The notes below the pieces were generated by a model, which saw nothing but the letters and a program-made list of their open reading frames with translations, had not been told where the DNA came from and did no database searches. Made by a program: the position numbers and the translations under genes. Below are positions 1-6,891 of a DNA stretch of 6,921 nucleotides, in pieces (the stretch's first letter is position 1; each line of letters opens with the position of its first letter). Source of the stretch: an uncultured Myxococcales bacterium (lineage in GTDB: Bacteria; Myxococcota_A; UBA9042); assembly GCA_937915965.1 (NCBI GenBank), contig CALGHC010000545.1:1-6921 (forward strand), in the 5' to 3' direction.

Positions 1-32
1 GCGATCATGGCCGAGCTCGGCGTCCAATCGGC

Positions 33-977
33 GTGCTTCGGGCGGCGACCGCCTTCCTTGCGGCTGTGGCGCTGGTCGCTGTTCCGACGGGAGAGGTCCT
101 CGCACGCGGCAAGAGAGCGTCCAAGCCGACCGTACTGATCCTGCGCACAGAGAGCAGCGCTCTCGACGATGCCGCGCGCATGAAGGTCACCGACGCGGTG
201 ATCGGACGCGCCAAGCGCTACAAGAACTACAAGATCGCCATATCAGCGAGCGATCTTGTCGAAGAGATGTTTGAGTTCGAGTGCACGGAGGCCGGCGTCG
301 AGTGCCTGACTCGCATCGGCTCGAAATACAAGGCAGATCTTGTCGTCTACAGCGAGATCAGCAAGACCGCCGACGACGCCCTTGAGATGCAGATGCGGCT
401 GGTCGACGCCCGGCAACAGCTCGTCGCGCAATCGACGCGGCAACCACTAGCCACAACAGACGAGGCGGCTCGTGTGGCCGAACGCGGGCTGATTGTCCTG
501 CTCGGACCCGTCGATCTGCCAACCACAACGGCCGTCGAGGCCGGCTTCCTCCACGTCCAACTGGTCGGCGGAGGCATCGCGCTGGTCTACGTGGACGACA
601 AGCTGGTCGGCCGTCTTTCGGTGACCGGGCTGAAGGTAAAGCTTGCTCCCGGGTCTCACAACGTTCGAGTCGTGCGGGCTGGGTTCAAGGAGTGGACCGG
701 TGCTGTCGCTGTCGCGAGCGGCGCGACCCGCGACCTCGACGTGACGCTGGCGGCAGAAGAAGCCTCGGCGATGAAGCCCAAGCCGATGGGGCCAGCGATA
801 GACGAGCCGGTCACCAGCAAGTGGTGGTTCTGGACGGCGATTGGCGTCGGCGCCGTCGCGATCGCTGGTGTCGCCGTCTGGGCCGCCAGCGGCGGCGAAG
901 AAACCAAGGTCGGCAGCCTTGAGCTGCGCATCGACAGCGATCTCGCGCACAAGGATCCGGTGTTCAGTGGCAATTGA
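33..977 (+). CDS. Exported PEGA-domain protein with C-terminal membrane segment
   Basis: Seen: residues 1-24 form a signal peptide (short basic start, hydrophobic AFLAAVALVAV core, likely cleavage after VLA at residue 24). Residues about 32-165 form an alpha/beta domain with two close cysteines (C84, C91), resembling the N-terminal domains of many myxobacterial PEGA proteins. Residues about 172-241 fit a PEGA domain (VYVDDKLVG, then the LAPGSHNVRVVRAGF turn). Residues 264-285 (WWFWTAIGVGAVAIAGVAVW) are a membrane segment, followed by a 29-residue tail. PEGA domains are small beta-sandwich modules of surface and periplasmic proteins. I infer an inner-membrane-anchored periplasmic protein; substrate or partner is unknown. 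The GTG start at 33 has no clear Shine-Dalgarno. The frame is open to the window edge, but third-position GC is poor before 33, which favours GTG-33. The stop lies in the first 11-bp repeat, so the C-terminus may be truncated (see findings). Confidence 0.85.
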   Translation: MLRAATAFLAAVALVAVPTGEVLARGKRASKPTVLILRTESSALDDAARMKVTDAVIGRAKRYKNYKIAISASDLVEEMFEFECTEAGVECLTRIGSKYKADLVVYSEISKTADDALEMQMRLVDARQQLVAQSTRQPLATTDEAARVAERGLIVLLGPVDLPTTTAVEAGFLHVQLVGGGIALVYVDDKLVGRLSVTGLKVKLAPGSHNVRVVRAGFKEWTGAVAVASGATRDLDVTLAAEEASAMKPKPMGPAIDEPVTSKWWFWTAIGVGAVAIAGVAVWAASGGEETKVGSLELRIDSDLAHKDPVFSGN

Positions 978-1021
978 CCCTTTGTTGACCCTTTGTTGAC
1001 CCTTTGGAGGTTGACCCTTTG
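974..1021. repeat. Four copies of an 11-bp repeat, TTGACCCTTTG
   Basis: Perfect copies lie at 974-984, 985-995 and 996-1006 in direct tandem. A fourth perfect copy lies at 1011-1021 after a GAGG spacer. The first copy supplies the TGA stop of the PEGA gene. Because 11 bases shift the frame by two each time, the TGAs at 975, 986 and 997 fall in all three + strand frames. The unit is AT-richer than its surroundings and has no dyad symmetry. The 11-bp period is close to one helical turn, so a protein could meet all three tandem copies on one face. TTGACC resembles a sigma-70 -35 box, but no convincing -10 box lies at 16-18 bases. Slippage expansion or a binding-site array are both possible; function unknown. 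Confidence 0.95.
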
Positions 1022-1059
1022 GGCGAGCAGCGGAAGCACAAGGCGACCGTGATCGGGAT

Positions 1060-1063
1060 GGAG
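1060..1063 (+). promoter_or_regulatory. Ribosome binding site of the Kelch lipoprotein gene
   Basis: GGAG ends five bases before the ATG at 1069. It supports that start, which also gives an ideal lipoprotein signal peptide. The site lies beyond the 11-bp repeat array, so the array itself does not overlap the ribosome binding site. Confidence 0.6.
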
Positions 1064-1068
1064 ACGCG

Positions 1069-2892
1069 ATGAAGGTGATCCGACGCATCCTGCTGCTTGT
1101 GGCGCTGTGCCCGCTGGCTGCGTGCGCAGCGGACGGTGGCCTGGTTCCGGCCGAAGGCGATGGGCTGTCCACCATCAGCTTGGCGCTGTCGGGCAAGTTC
1201 CCTGGCGTGATCGCGATGAGCGGCAACGTCTCAAGCAAGAAGGTGGGCAAGACCTACACCTTTGGCTGCCAGAGCTATCTGGACGCTACCGGTGAACCGC
1301 AAAATCGACTGACATTCCAAAACCTGCCGACGTCGGGCGACTACACGGTGCTCTTCGAACTTTTTGGAGACGAGGCCTGCACCGACCTGCTCTTCCGCGC
1401 CTACCGCGGCGCCATTGCGGTCGACGACCAAAGCGCCGACAGCGCCGCGGCCAAGCCGTACTACGTGCAACCGTACGCGATTGGCGGATTTGTCGGCCTG
1501 GCAACCGCGAGCGAATCCGTGCTCGAGGAAGCCGCCAAGAAGAGCTGCGCGGCCGACATCGACTGTGCCTCAGTCCACCCCAACGCGACCTGCCTTGCCG
1601 GAGCCAACGTATGCACCGTCACAAGCCTTTTTCCGCTCAATGGCGGTCGGCCGCGCGTCTTCCCGAACGTCGCTGGCCTGGGCAACGGCCGCGTGGCGAT
1701 CAGCGGCGGCCTCGGCGTCGGCGGACCCGACGACCTCTGGTCGGCGACGGCCGAGCAGGTGGAAGTCTTCAATCCGTCAACCGGTCTGTTCCAATCGCAC
1801 TCTGTCGCCAACTTCGAGGGTGAGGCAAGCGTCGCGCTGGGCGCGACCGTGGCGCTCGCTGGCGGTGCGTTCGCGGTCGTCGGCGGGACGAGCCGCGCCC
1901 ACCTGAGCCTGGAAGGCACGAAGCTGAAGGTGGATCTGAACGCAGGCCTGTGCTCGGGCACGGCAGTAGGGTGTCCGGTCTCTTCGGGCGTGTGGCGGGT
2001 GTCCACCGGCGAAGACGTTGCCCAGGGCACAGTGCTGAGCGAGCGGCTCGCTTTCCCGATCGTCGCCCGTGTCGAGACTCCGATGGGGACGCGGGTGCTC
2101 ATCGCTGGCGGCGCGGAGCTGCCAGTCATGCCAGCCGGCGCCGATCGGGTCGCTGCCGCCCTGCTCTGCCAGATCGACTCGACGGTCGTCGCGTGCACGA
2201 CCGCCGACACGACGATGAGCGCTGCCCGGGCCAGCGCCTCGCATGGTTGCGTCGAGCGTTCATCCAACGGTGGCTGCACCAAGCTGCTGATTCTCGGTGG
2301 ACGAGCGAAGGCAAACCAACCCCTCGCGGAGATCTACGATGCCCAGGCCAACACCTTCACGGTCGCCAAGATCGTGGGCATCCCGCCGGGAACGATTCTG
2401 CATGGAGGGTCGATCATAGAGGCGGGCGCCAACCTGTACCTGTTTGGAGCGTCGAGCAAAGCCTTCTTCCTGGAAGCAGCGCAAGCTGCGGCAGCGGCTG
2501 ACATCGCGCCCTACGTCCTTGACGTCGACGCGAGCGCCGACGAGCCGACCGTGACGTTCACAAAGGCCGACCTTGGCACGGTCGCGGGCAAAGACCTGGG
2601 TCGCCGCAACTTCCCAGCGACCATTGGCTTTGACGACGGCTCGGCGCTGCTGATCGGCGGCATCGACAGCGCTGGCGCGGTGGCGTCAGACGCGATCTTC
2701 TTCGGAACCGATGGCGTCGCGACCAGTCGACTGCCACTGGACATGGGCCGCTTTGGAGCGACTGCAGCGCGCATCTCGGCCAGTGGCCCGCTAGCGGGCT
2801 GCGTGCTTCTGGTCGGCGGAGCCACGACTGCGGCGGCAGGACTCCAGCCGCTCAGTCATATCGAAGCGTTCTGCCCCAAGGCGCAGCCCTGA
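1069..2892 (+). CDS. Kelch-like beta-propeller lipoprotein with cysteine motif
   Basis: Seen: an N-terminal lipoprotein signal (basic MKVIRR, hydrophobic core, lipobox LAAC) with the lipidated cysteine at residue 19. Residues about 30-135 look like a beta-sandwich domain. Four cysteines follow in the pattern C160-x2-D-x-D-C166-x8-C175-x6-C182, a spacing common in secreted myxobacterial proteins and probably disulfide-bonded. From about residue 190 to the end, seven hydrophobic strands end in glycines (G213-G214, G272-G273, G347-G348, G410-G411, G460, G530-G531, G583-G584), as in Kelch or galactose-oxidase-type propellers. Known: such propellers bind proteins or glycans, and no catalytic residues can be assigned here. 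Inference: a periplasmic or outer-membrane surface protein acting as a binding scaffold. It follows the PEGA gene by 91 bases and precedes the glycosyltransferase gene by 47, so one transcription unit is likely. The Kelch call rests on repeat pattern only. Confidence 0.85.
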   Translation: MKVIRRILLLVALCPLAACAADGGLVPAEGDGLSTISLALSGKFPGVIAMSGNVSSKKVGKTYTFGCQSYLDATGEPQNRLTFQNLPTSGDYTVLFELFGDEACTDLLFRAYRGAIAVDDQSADSAAAKPYYVQPYAIGGFVGLATASESVLEEAAKKSCAADIDCASVHPNATCLAGANVCTVTSLFPLNGGRPRVFPNVAGLGNGRVAISGGLGVGGPDDLWSATAEQVEVFNPSTGLFQSHSVANFEGEASVALGATVALAGGAFAVVGGTSRAHLSLEGTKLKVDLNAGLCSGTAVGCPVSSGVWRVSTGEDVAQGTVLSERLAFPIVARVETPMGTRVLIAGGAELPVMPAGADRVAAALLCQIDSTVVACTTADTTMSAARASASHGCVERSSNGGCTKLLILGGRAKANQPLAEIYDAQANTFTVAKIVGIPPGTILHGGSIIEAGANLYLFGASSKAFFLEAAQAAAAADIAPYVLDVDASADEPTVTFTKADLGTVAGKDLGRRNFPATIGFDDGSALLIGGIDSAGAVASDAIFFGTDGVATSRLPLDMGRFGATAARISASGPLAGCVLLVGGATTAAAGLQPLSHIEAFCPKAQP

Positions 2893-2910
2893 GCCGCGAC
2901 TCCGCGCCAA

Positions 2911-2939
2911 CGGCTGCCGTCGGCGACGGCGAACAGCCG
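2911..2939 (+). promoter_or_regulatory. GC-rich hairpin directly before the DUF2723 start codon
   Basis: CGGCTG (2911-2916) pairs with CAGCCG (2934-2939). Inside it CCGTC (2917-2921) pairs with GACGG (2925-2929) around a GGC loop, leaving a CGAA bulge at 2930-2933. The stem ends on the base before the ATG at 2940 and covers the place where a Shine-Dalgarno should be; none is visible there. No T-run follows, so it is not a canonical intrinsic terminator. It could restrain translation of the downstream gene or make it depend on ribosomes arriving from the upstream one, or could be a chance result of high GC. Confidence 0.45.
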
Positions 2940-5135
2940 ATGGCGCAAACTGCTTCCCTTCCCGACGATCTTCGAGTTGGTGGGCCGCGGAGCGGTCTGG
3001 GCTCGACCGCGTTCAGCCAGGTTGAACTCGGCGCGGCTGCACTTTGCGTGGCCGCGCTGCTGGTGCCCATCTTGCCGGCGGGTGTCGCCTTCTTCGACAG
3101 CGGTGAGCTGGCAGCCGCCGCGGCGCGGCTGGGCGTGCCCCACCCCACTGGCTTCCCCCTCTTCGTGCTGGTCGGCCACCTCCTGACGGCTCTGCCGCTG
3201 GCCTCGGCGATCACGCGAATCCACCTCGTCGGGACCCTGGCCGCGTGTGTCGCTTCGGCGCTGTGGCTAGGCGTTGTCATCGGCCGGGATCACCCACTGT
3301 GGCGGCAGCTCGCCCCGTGGGCCCGTGCGCTGCTGTTGCCAGCGCTCGTGCTCCTGCCCCTGGTGGGAAGCGCGACCCTCCTGCACATGCGCGCCACCGA
3401 GGTCTATCCGCTGGTCTGGTTGGTTGCGGCGGTGGCAGTGGTGATCGCGGCGGCGCCGACCTCTGGTGGTCGCTTCGTCGCCCTGACCATGACTGCGGCC
3501 TTGGCCGTAGGCGTCCACGTTGAGGCCGCGCTGGTAGTCGCCGTCGTGGCCACTTTGGTGGTGCTGCGAAACCTCCGCGCCGCCCGGGTGCCCAGGTTCG
3601 ACCTCCGCAAGTGGGTGGGGCCCGTCATCGTTGGTTCGCTCGGCTTGCTCGCCGTCGCGTATCTGCCGCTCGCCGCCGCACGCGTGCCCGGATTGAGTTG
3701 GGGTGACGTGCGATCGTGGGACGCGCTGATCAACCATCTGATGGCCACCAGCATCCGCCGGGCATTTGCCGACGCGATGGGCGCAGACGGCGCGCGAGCC
3801 GGAGTGGAGATGCTCGGCAGCCTCGTTTGGCGCGACAGCGGCCGTTGGCTGCCGGCGGCCGCGATCGGCGCCATCGCGTTGGCACGCAGCAACCCGCGGG
3901 CTCTGGGGCTGACCGTGGGGGTCGGCTTGACGGAAGCAGCGTATGCGATCTTCGTCAATCCGATGGGACTGCGCGACGACCAGGTGGGCATGCTCGTGAC
4001 CCTGGCGATCGGCGTGCTGGCGGCCCGGGGACTGGTTGAGATCGTGGCGGCCATCGTAACGGCCCACGGCGCGCCAGCCGACCAGACGCGTGGAAGAGCG
4101 CGGCCATCTATCGCGGGATTCGCCGTCGCCGCGTGCCTGGTCTTGGTCGGTGAGTCGTTGGCGGGGGCGCTGTCATCGCGCCCGACCGCCCAACTCGATG
4201 CGGGCGCTCGAATGGCCGATCACTGGCTGGCGAACGCGCGCCCCGGGGGGCTGCTTGTCAGCTCAAGCGATCCGGCGAGCGGCGCATGCACCTGGATGCA
4301 GGTCGGCGAGGGGGCGCGGCCAGACGTGACCTGCGTGCCGGGGGTCTTTGGACGCGACCCGCGCATGTTGCGATGGCTGCAACTGCGGACTGGCGACGCG
4401 TCATTTGGCGAGGCTCTTGTGCTAGCTAGACGGGCTCGCAACGCCGCCGACGAGGCGCTGGTGCTAGGCGCGTGGCTGCGACCCGCCTGGCTCGAGGACC
4501 GCGTCGACTGGGAGCTTGGCAACGCGTTCGAAGACGCACAGGTCAGCAGCCGGCTGCTGCCAGGTTTCCCGTGGCATCATCTCGCCCTCGACGCGGTCAG
4601 CGACGACGCCTTCCGCGCGGCCCTGGGCAACTCCGTCGTCGCGCTGGAGCGCTGGTGCGCGGACCCGCAGGGTGGCGCGGGCTGCCCCGCAGGCAGCCTT
4701 CTCGGCGGCTATCTGGGCCACGAGCTTGGCTTGCTCGGGGTCGTCGCGCTGCGGCGGGGCCTGCCCGAAGCGCGCGCGGTCTTTGAGCGAGCGATGACGC
4801 TCGCGCCGGCAGATCCACCTCTGCTAAACAACCTCGCAGTGTTGCGAATCCGGGAGGGCGACGGGGCCGCGGCACGGGCGCTATGTGAACGCGCACTGGC
4901 GCTGCGACCGGACTACCGACGCGCGTGGCGCACGCTTTCGCGCGCCGCGCTGCTCGAGGGTGACCACCCGGCCGTCCTCGAGGCCGCGCGGCGCTACATC
5001 GGCGAGCGGCCGGGCCCGGCGCGAAGCGGCTGGCTTGCCGACCTGGCGACCGAGGTGGAGCGGTCCGGGAGACGCGAGCTCGCCTCGGGACTGCGATCGC
5101 TGGCGCCACGCTCGGACAGCGCCTTGCAACGATGA
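2940..5135 (+). CDS. DUF2723 membrane glycosyltransferase (O-mannosyltransferase-like) with C-terminal TPRs
   Basis: Seen: about ten hydrophobic segments in residues 30-411, then a soluble region to 731. Just after the first segment comes D53-S54-G55-E56, followed by the LGVPHPTGFPLF motif (H68-P69, G71). R151 and E154 sit in RATEVYPL and W254-G255-D256 in a later loop. These are the hallmark positions of the DUF2723 family (GT-C fold); D53 and E56 are the likely catalytic/metal region. The segment around GEGARPDVTCVPG also occurs in family members. Residues about 598-695 hold two to three TPRs (ERAMTLAPADPPLLNNLAVL, then ERALALRPDYRRAW). Known: the human relative TMEM260 is a protein O-mannosyltransferase. 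Inference: transfers a sugar from a lipid-linked donor to exported proteins or glycans, with the TPRs in the periplasm recruiting substrate. ATG-2940 lacks a Shine-Dalgarno. A CTG at 2889, overlapping the upstream stop and preceded by AAGG, is an alternative start adding 17 residues. Confidence 0.88.
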   Translation: MAQTASLPDDLRVGGPRSGLGSTAFSQVELGAAALCVAALLVPILPAGVAFFDSGELAAAAARLGVPHPTGFPLFVLVGHLLTALPLASAITRIHLVGTLAACVASALWLGVVIGRDHPLWRQLAPWARALLLPALVLLPLVGSATLLHMRATEVYPLVWLVAAVAVVIAAAPTSGGRFVALTMTAALAVGVHVEAALVVAVVATLVVLRNLRAARVPRFDLRKWVGPVIVGSLGLLAVAYLPLAAARVPGLSWGDVRSWDALINHLMATSIRRAFADAMGADGARAGVEMLGSLVWRDSGRWLPAAAIGAIALARSNPRALGLTVGVGLTEAAYAIFVNPMGLRDDQVGMLVTLAIGVLAARGLVEIVAAIVTAHGAPADQTRGRARPSIAGFAVAACLVLVGESLAGALSSRPTAQLDAGARMADHWLANARPGGLLVSSSDPASGACTWMQVGEGARPDVTCVPGVFGRDPRMLRWLQLRTGDASFGEALVLARRARNAADEALVLGAWLRPAWLEDRVDWELGNAFEDAQVSSRLLPGFPWHHLALDAVSDDAFRAALGNSVVALERWCADPQGGAGCPAGSLLGGYLGHELGLLGVVALRRGLPEARAVFERAMTLAPADPPLLNNLAVLRIREGDGAAARALCERALALRPDYRRAWRTLSRAALLEGDHPAVLEAARRYIGERPGPARSGWLADLATEVERSGRRELASGLRSLAPRSDSALQR

Positions 5136-5230
5136 CGGCGGTTCGCGGGCGGGCTATGGTGTTGCGCACGGACCGGCCGGACTATCCGCCGGCCAGAGAC
5201 CCGCGGGTGGCTTCGGCATGGCACGCATGA
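5132..5230 (+). CDS. Possible 32-codon bridging mini-ORF
   Basis: An ATG at 5132 overlaps the glycosyltransferase stop (ATGA, 5132-5135). The frame runs 32 codons to TGA at 5228-5230. That stop overlaps the second methionine codon (5227) of the helicase's MARMIP start, again as ATGA. The peptide is basic and proline-containing, with no domain I recognise. Translation through it would carry ribosomes from the glycosyltransferase into the helicase start, so it could serve coupling rather than make a product. An open frame of this length is expected by chance in GC-rich DNA, and there is no separate ribosome binding site. Confidence 0.2.
   Translation: MTAVRGRAMVLRTDRPDYPPARDPRVASAWHA
5175..5194 (+). 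other. Short inverted repeat between the glycosyltransferase and helicase genes
   Basis: GGCCGG (5175-5180) and CCGGCC (5189-5194) are perfect complements around an eight-base loop, within the 82-base gap. A ten-base palindrome, ACCCGCGGGT (5199-5208), lies just downstream. No T-run follows, so termination here is doubtful. In DNA this GC-rich such short stems arise by chance. Confidence 0.25.
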
Positions 5231-6888
5231 TTCCGGTACACGGTCCCCAGCCGGTCGGCTCGCAGTCGCGGGCCTGGCTTGCCCTCTTCGACGCCCTGCG
5301 AACCGGGCTACCTGAACGGTGTCTGGTCGTGCACGGCGCCGGTTGGGTCACGACTGGCCGCGGCGGCGGCCCCCCGGCAGACGGCAAGGCCGACTTCATC
5401 GTCGCCGATCCCGAACGCGGCCTGCTGCTGATCGACGTCTGCGAAGGTGGCGTTCAGTACGACCCATCCGGCAGGCGTTGGGTACGGCTGGGCGGCGTCA
5501 CGGGCAGCGCGCCAATCACCGACCCGTTCTCGAACGCCCAGGCGAACCACGATGCCTTGATGATTCGCCTCGGCAGCCACCCGACGGCGACGCCAAGTTT
5601 GCCGGTACACGGCTGGGCGGTCGCGATGCCGGGGATTGTCGCGCCACCGCGCGGCCTGGCTGCCCACGCCCCGGCGGAGTTGATCTTGGACCGGGACGCT
5701 CTGTCGCAGCCGGCAAAGGCGATCGCAGCGCTATTTGACACGTGGACGAGACGCGGCAGCGCCGCCGGCAACGCCTCTCCCCGCTGGTGGTGGCGTGCGG
5801 TCGAGGACCTGTTCGTCGCTCCGCGTGAGGCCCGCGTGCTCTTGCGCCACCGAATCGCAGACGATCGCAGCGAGATGGTGGCCCTGACCGACGATCAGGT
5901 CCGGCTCCTTGAGATGCTGGGGCGCATCCGCAGACAGACCATCTACGGCCCCGCCGGAACCGGAAAGACCGTCCTGGCGATCACCAAGGCTCGAATGCTC
6001 GCCCGTGAAGGCATGAAGGTCCTGCTGACCTGCTACAACAAGGCGCTGGGACACCACCTGCGCGATACACTCGCCGACGAACCGGGCATCCGCGCTGCGC
6101 ACTTCCATGAGCTCTGCTGGCAGGTGGCCCGCCTCGACGAGCGCGAGGTGGAGACTCCCAGCCAGTCGGCCGCCCGGGCGCGTTTTTTCGACGTCGATTT
6201 GCCCCAGTTGCTGGTGGAGCGGCTGGCTGACGAGCCCCTGTCCTTCGACGCGTTGGTGGTCGATGAGGGTCAGGATTTCCTGCCGGGTTGGTGGCCGGTC
6301 CTCGACCGACTCTGCGGCGACCAAAGCGACGCCATCCGATACACCTTCTACGACGACGGCCAGCGACTACGTGCCGACGCCGCGGAGGTACCAGGCCGCG
6401 AGGGCGCCCTTGTCTTGCGGACCAATTGGCGCAACACCCGCTCGATTCACCGCCACCTCGCGGAGATCGAGCCTCGTGCCGCGGAGGCCGACTGCGCCGC
6501 TCCAGACGGTGTTCCGGTCGCATTCGAGCCGCTGAAGCCGTCGCGGCGGCACGCGCTGCGCAGGGTTCTGACCAACCTCATCGACGCCGGCGGCGTGGCC
6601 CCAGCCGACATCGTCATCCTGACCGGCCGCTCCGCGGCGCGATCGCAGACCATGCAAGTCGAACAGCCGGTCGGCCGGCACATCCTGACCGCCGAAGATG
6701 AGCCAGGGCGGGTGAGGGTGCGAGGCGTTCAGGCGTTCAAGGGGATGGAGGCGCCCGTCGTCGTTCTCACCGAACTCAACCACTACACGGCGGAGAAAGC
6801 GCAGCGCCTGTACTACGTCGGCGCATCGAGAGCGATGAACCACCTTGTCGTGCTCGACGATGCGCGACCGCTCAATCCGCGGAGGTAG
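5218..6888 (+). CDS. NERD-domain / UvrD-like superfamily 1 helicase
   Basis: Seen (556 residues from ATG-5218): the N-terminus is MARMIP, the usual start of NERD-helicase proteins, preferred over the open frame running back to 4885 inside the previous gene. A NERD-like segment covers about residues 15-150 (D59 in GKADFIVAD, then LLLIDVCEGG, 69-78). The helicase core is complete: Walker A GPAGTGKT (K250, T251); motif Ia LLTCYNKAL; HFHELC; Walker B VVDEGQDF (D349, E350); motif III FYDDGQRL (Q382); motif IV NWRNT (R405); motif V VQAFKGMEAPVVVL (K508, E511); motif VI YYVGASRA (R538). Known: SF1 helicases translocate on single-stranded DNA using ATP; NERD is a nuclease-related domain. Odd: the family's acidic-x-lysine active site reads D73-V-C75, and the upstream GExD reads GKAD, so nuclease activity may be lost. 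Inference: DNA repair or defence enzyme. A weak GGGTGG at 5205-5210 is the only ribosome binding candidate. Confidence 0.88.
   Translation: MARMIPVHGPQPVGSQSRAWLALFDALRTGLPERCLVVHGAGWVTTGRGGGPPADGKADFIVADPERGLLLIDVCEGGVQYDPSGRRWVRLGGVTGSAPITDPFSNAQANHDALMIRLGSHPTATPSLPVHGWAVAMPGIVAPPRGLAAHAPAELILDRDALSQPAKAIAALFDTWTRRGSAAGNASPRWWWRAVEDLFVAPREARVLLRHRIADDRSEMVALTDDQVRLLEMLGRIRRQTIYGPAGTGKTVLAITKARMLAREGMKVLLTCYNKALGHHLRDTLADEPGIRAAHFHELCWQVARLDEREVETPSQSAARARFFDVDLPQLLVERLADEPLSFDALVVDEGQDFLPGWWPVLDRLCGDQSDAIRYTFYDDGQRLRADAAEVPGREGALVLRTNWRNTRSIHRHLAEIEPRAAEADCAAPDGVPVAFEPLKPSRRHALRRVLTNLIDAGGVAPADIVILTGRSAARSQTMQVEQPVGRHILTAEDEPGRVRVRGVQAFKGMEAPVVVLTELNHYTAEKAQRLYYVGASRAMNHLVVLDDARPLNPRR
6881..6885 (+). 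promoter_or_regulatory. Strong Shine-Dalgarno for a following gene
   Basis: GGAGG lies in the last codons of the helicase gene, six bases before a GTG at 6892. It is the best anti-16S match among the gene starts in the window. It implies that a coupled gene starts within a few bases of the helicase stop. Confidence 0.45.
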
Positions 6889-6891
6889 GCG

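Noticed and set aside
1..138. Possible 3' end of an upstream gene in frame 1 (reads AIMAELGVQSACFG, stop at 136-138).
   Set aside because: Third-position GC is high before base 40, but the frame would overlap the PEGA gene by 106 bases and soon turns arginine/serine-rich like a shadow frame. Too short to support.
974..1039. TTGACC copies as -35 boxes of a promoter for the lipoprotein gene.
   Set aside because: No TATAAT-like hexamer lies 16-18 bases downstream of any copy.
447..1250. Long minus-strand open frame (267 codons) and similar ones at 1461-2282 and 3267-4067.
   Set aside because: These lie opposite well-supported genes, have low-complexity R/A/P/S-rich translations and no recognisable domain; typical antisense shadows in GC-rich DNA.
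2786..2799. Perfect 14-bp palindrome GCCCGCTAGCGGGC inside the lipoprotein gene.
   Set aside because: It lies within coding sequence near a propeller strand, occurs once, and is plausible by chance in GC-rich DNA.
5175..5208. Intrinsic terminator between the glycosyltransferase and helicase genes.
   Set aside because: The stem is only six base pairs and no T-run follows.
4885..5217. N-terminal extension of the helicase frame back to ATG-4885.
   Set aside because: It overlaps the TPR-coding end of the glycosyltransferase by 251 bases and has arginine-rich shadow composition; MARMIP at 5218 matches the usual family start.
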